The translations under genes were made by a program, and so were the position numbers. The notes beneath the pieces were generated by a model. That model did no database searches and was not told the origin of the DNA. It worked only from the letters and a program-made list of their open reading frames with translations. This document shows positions 6,010 through 6,504 of a stretch of 6,504 nt of DNA, one piece after another. Numbering within the stretch: the stretch's first letter is position 1; every line of letters begins with the position of its first letter. The stretch covers positions 1 through 6,504 of the forward strand of contig VGEJ01000152.1 of NCBI GenBank assembly GCA_016869335.1, written 5' to 3'. The stretch comes from Alphaproteobacteria bacterium. Its GTDB lineage: Bacteria > Pseudomonadota > Alphaproteobacteria > VGEJ01.

Positions 6010-6504
6010 TCACCGCCCGATCATCGCGGCCTTGGCCACCAGCGCCTCGGCCTGGCGTACCGAGGCGATGTCGATCAGCCGCCCATCGAGCGCCACCGCA
6101 CCCTTGCCGGTGCGCTGCGCCTCCGCCATCGCCGCGAGGATGCGCTTGGCCTTGGTGACCTCGGCCTCGCTCGGACTGAACACCTCATTGGCGAGATCGA
6201 TCTGGCTCGGGTGGATCGCCCACTTGCCCTCAATGCCGAGCACCGCGGCGCGCCCTGCGGCGGCGAGGTAGCCGTCGGGATCGGAGAAATCACCGAACGG
6301 GCCATCGATCGGCCGCAGCCCATTGGCACGCGCGGCCACCACCATGCGCGCCATCGCGTAGTGCCACATGTCGCCCCAGTGCACCGCGCGGTTGCCCGCC
6401 GGGTCCTTGTCGGTCAGCACGGCGTAGTCGGGATTGACGCCGCCGATGTTGGTGGTGCGGGCCCTGGTCGAGGCGGCGAAGTCGGCGACGCCGAAGTGCA
6501 GCGA
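6010..6504 (-). CDS. mcl1: L-malyl-CoA/beta-methylmalyl-CoA lyase (HpcH/HpaI/CitE family), 5' end outside window
   Basis: The enzyme reversibly cleaves L-malyl-CoA to acetyl-CoA and glyoxylate and beta-methylmalyl-CoA to propionyl-CoA and glyoxylate. These reactions belong to the ethylmalonyl-CoA and 3-hydroxypropionate routes. Only the C-terminal 164 residues are present, about half of the usual length of roughly 320, and the frame is open to the window edge. Visible family marks are LHFGVADFAASTRARTTNIG (2-21), whose Asp (residue 8) corresponds to the second metal ligand of CitE-like lyases, then HWGDMWHYAMARMVVAARA, PIDGPFGDFSDPDGY and GKWAIHPSQIDLANEVFSPS. The HWGDMWHYA and DGPFGDFSDPDG segments resemble Rhodobacter Mcl1 more than citrate lyase CitE. 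It ends with TGA 6010-6012. GTG at 6420 is internal, not the start. The symbol rests on remembered resemblance; a related malyl-CoA thioesterase is less likely. Confidence 0.88.
   Translation of the reverse strand, partial: SLHFGVADFAASTRARTTNIGGVNPDYAVLTDKDPAGNRAVHWGDMWHYAMARMVVAARANGLRPIDGPFGDFSDPDGYLAAAGRAAVLGIEGKWAIHPSQIDLANEVFSPSEAEVTKAKRILAAMAEAQRTGKGAVALDGRLIDIASVRQAEALVAKAAMIGR

Noticed and set aside
5009..6271. A 420-codon open frame on the plus strand opposite accA and mcl1
   Set aside because: It is an antisense shadow of two clear genes. Long antisense frames are expected in GC-rich coding DNA, and the translation is repetitive Arg/Ala/Gly/Leu with no recognisable domain.
1..6504. 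CRISPR array, tRNA/rRNA gene, insertion sequence or integrase
   Set aside because: No regularly spaced direct repeats, no cloverleaf or rRNA core sequence, and no transposase or recombinase motif was seen on either strand.

Overview
This GC-rich window most likely comes from an alphaproteobacterial chromosome. The support is a ubiA-ubiD pair for ubiquinone synthesis, a stand-alone accA, and an L-malyl-CoA/beta-methylmalyl-CoA lyase of the kind found with the ethylmalonyl-CoA pathway. The assignment rests on gene content and protein resemblance, and the genus cannot be read from the sequence.

Left part (51-2566, plus strand): ubiA and ubiD encode consecutive ubiquinone steps, prenylation of 4-hydroxybenzoate and then decarboxylation of the prenylated acid. 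Both frames are intact and both active-site residue sets are visible. A strong ribosome-binding site right after ubiD leads into a third gene, a six-helix membrane class III adenylate cyclase (2578-3943). As written this gene is broken by an in-frame amber codon at 2908 and a frameshift near 3280. Its catalytic residues are all still present.

Middle part (3944-5020): a NYN-domain (PIN-like, LabA/DUF88-type) putative nuclease lies on the minus strand, convergent with the cyclase. It is also broken, by a one-base loss near 4552. The codon at its natural start position is ATC, behind a well-placed GAGGGGG Shine-Dalgarno. A sampled 60-base block in this gene is 53% GC, against 70% in a block of accA. 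Upstream of the NYN gene are a possible promoter and two tandem hairpins, one with a UUCG loop.

Right part (5021-6504, minus strand): accA, the carboxyltransferase alpha subunit of acetyl-CoA carboxylase, follows a malyl-CoA lyase gene by 38 bases. The lyase gene runs off the window edge. The two are probably co-transcribed and both act on CoA thioesters.

The core metabolic genes look ordinary. The unusual part is 2578-4800, where two neighbouring accessory genes each carry two lesions while the flanking genes are clean. I see no convincing new multi-gene system. The best leads are the state of these two genes (real decay, recoding or sequence error), the ATC start, and the structured leader of the NYN gene.
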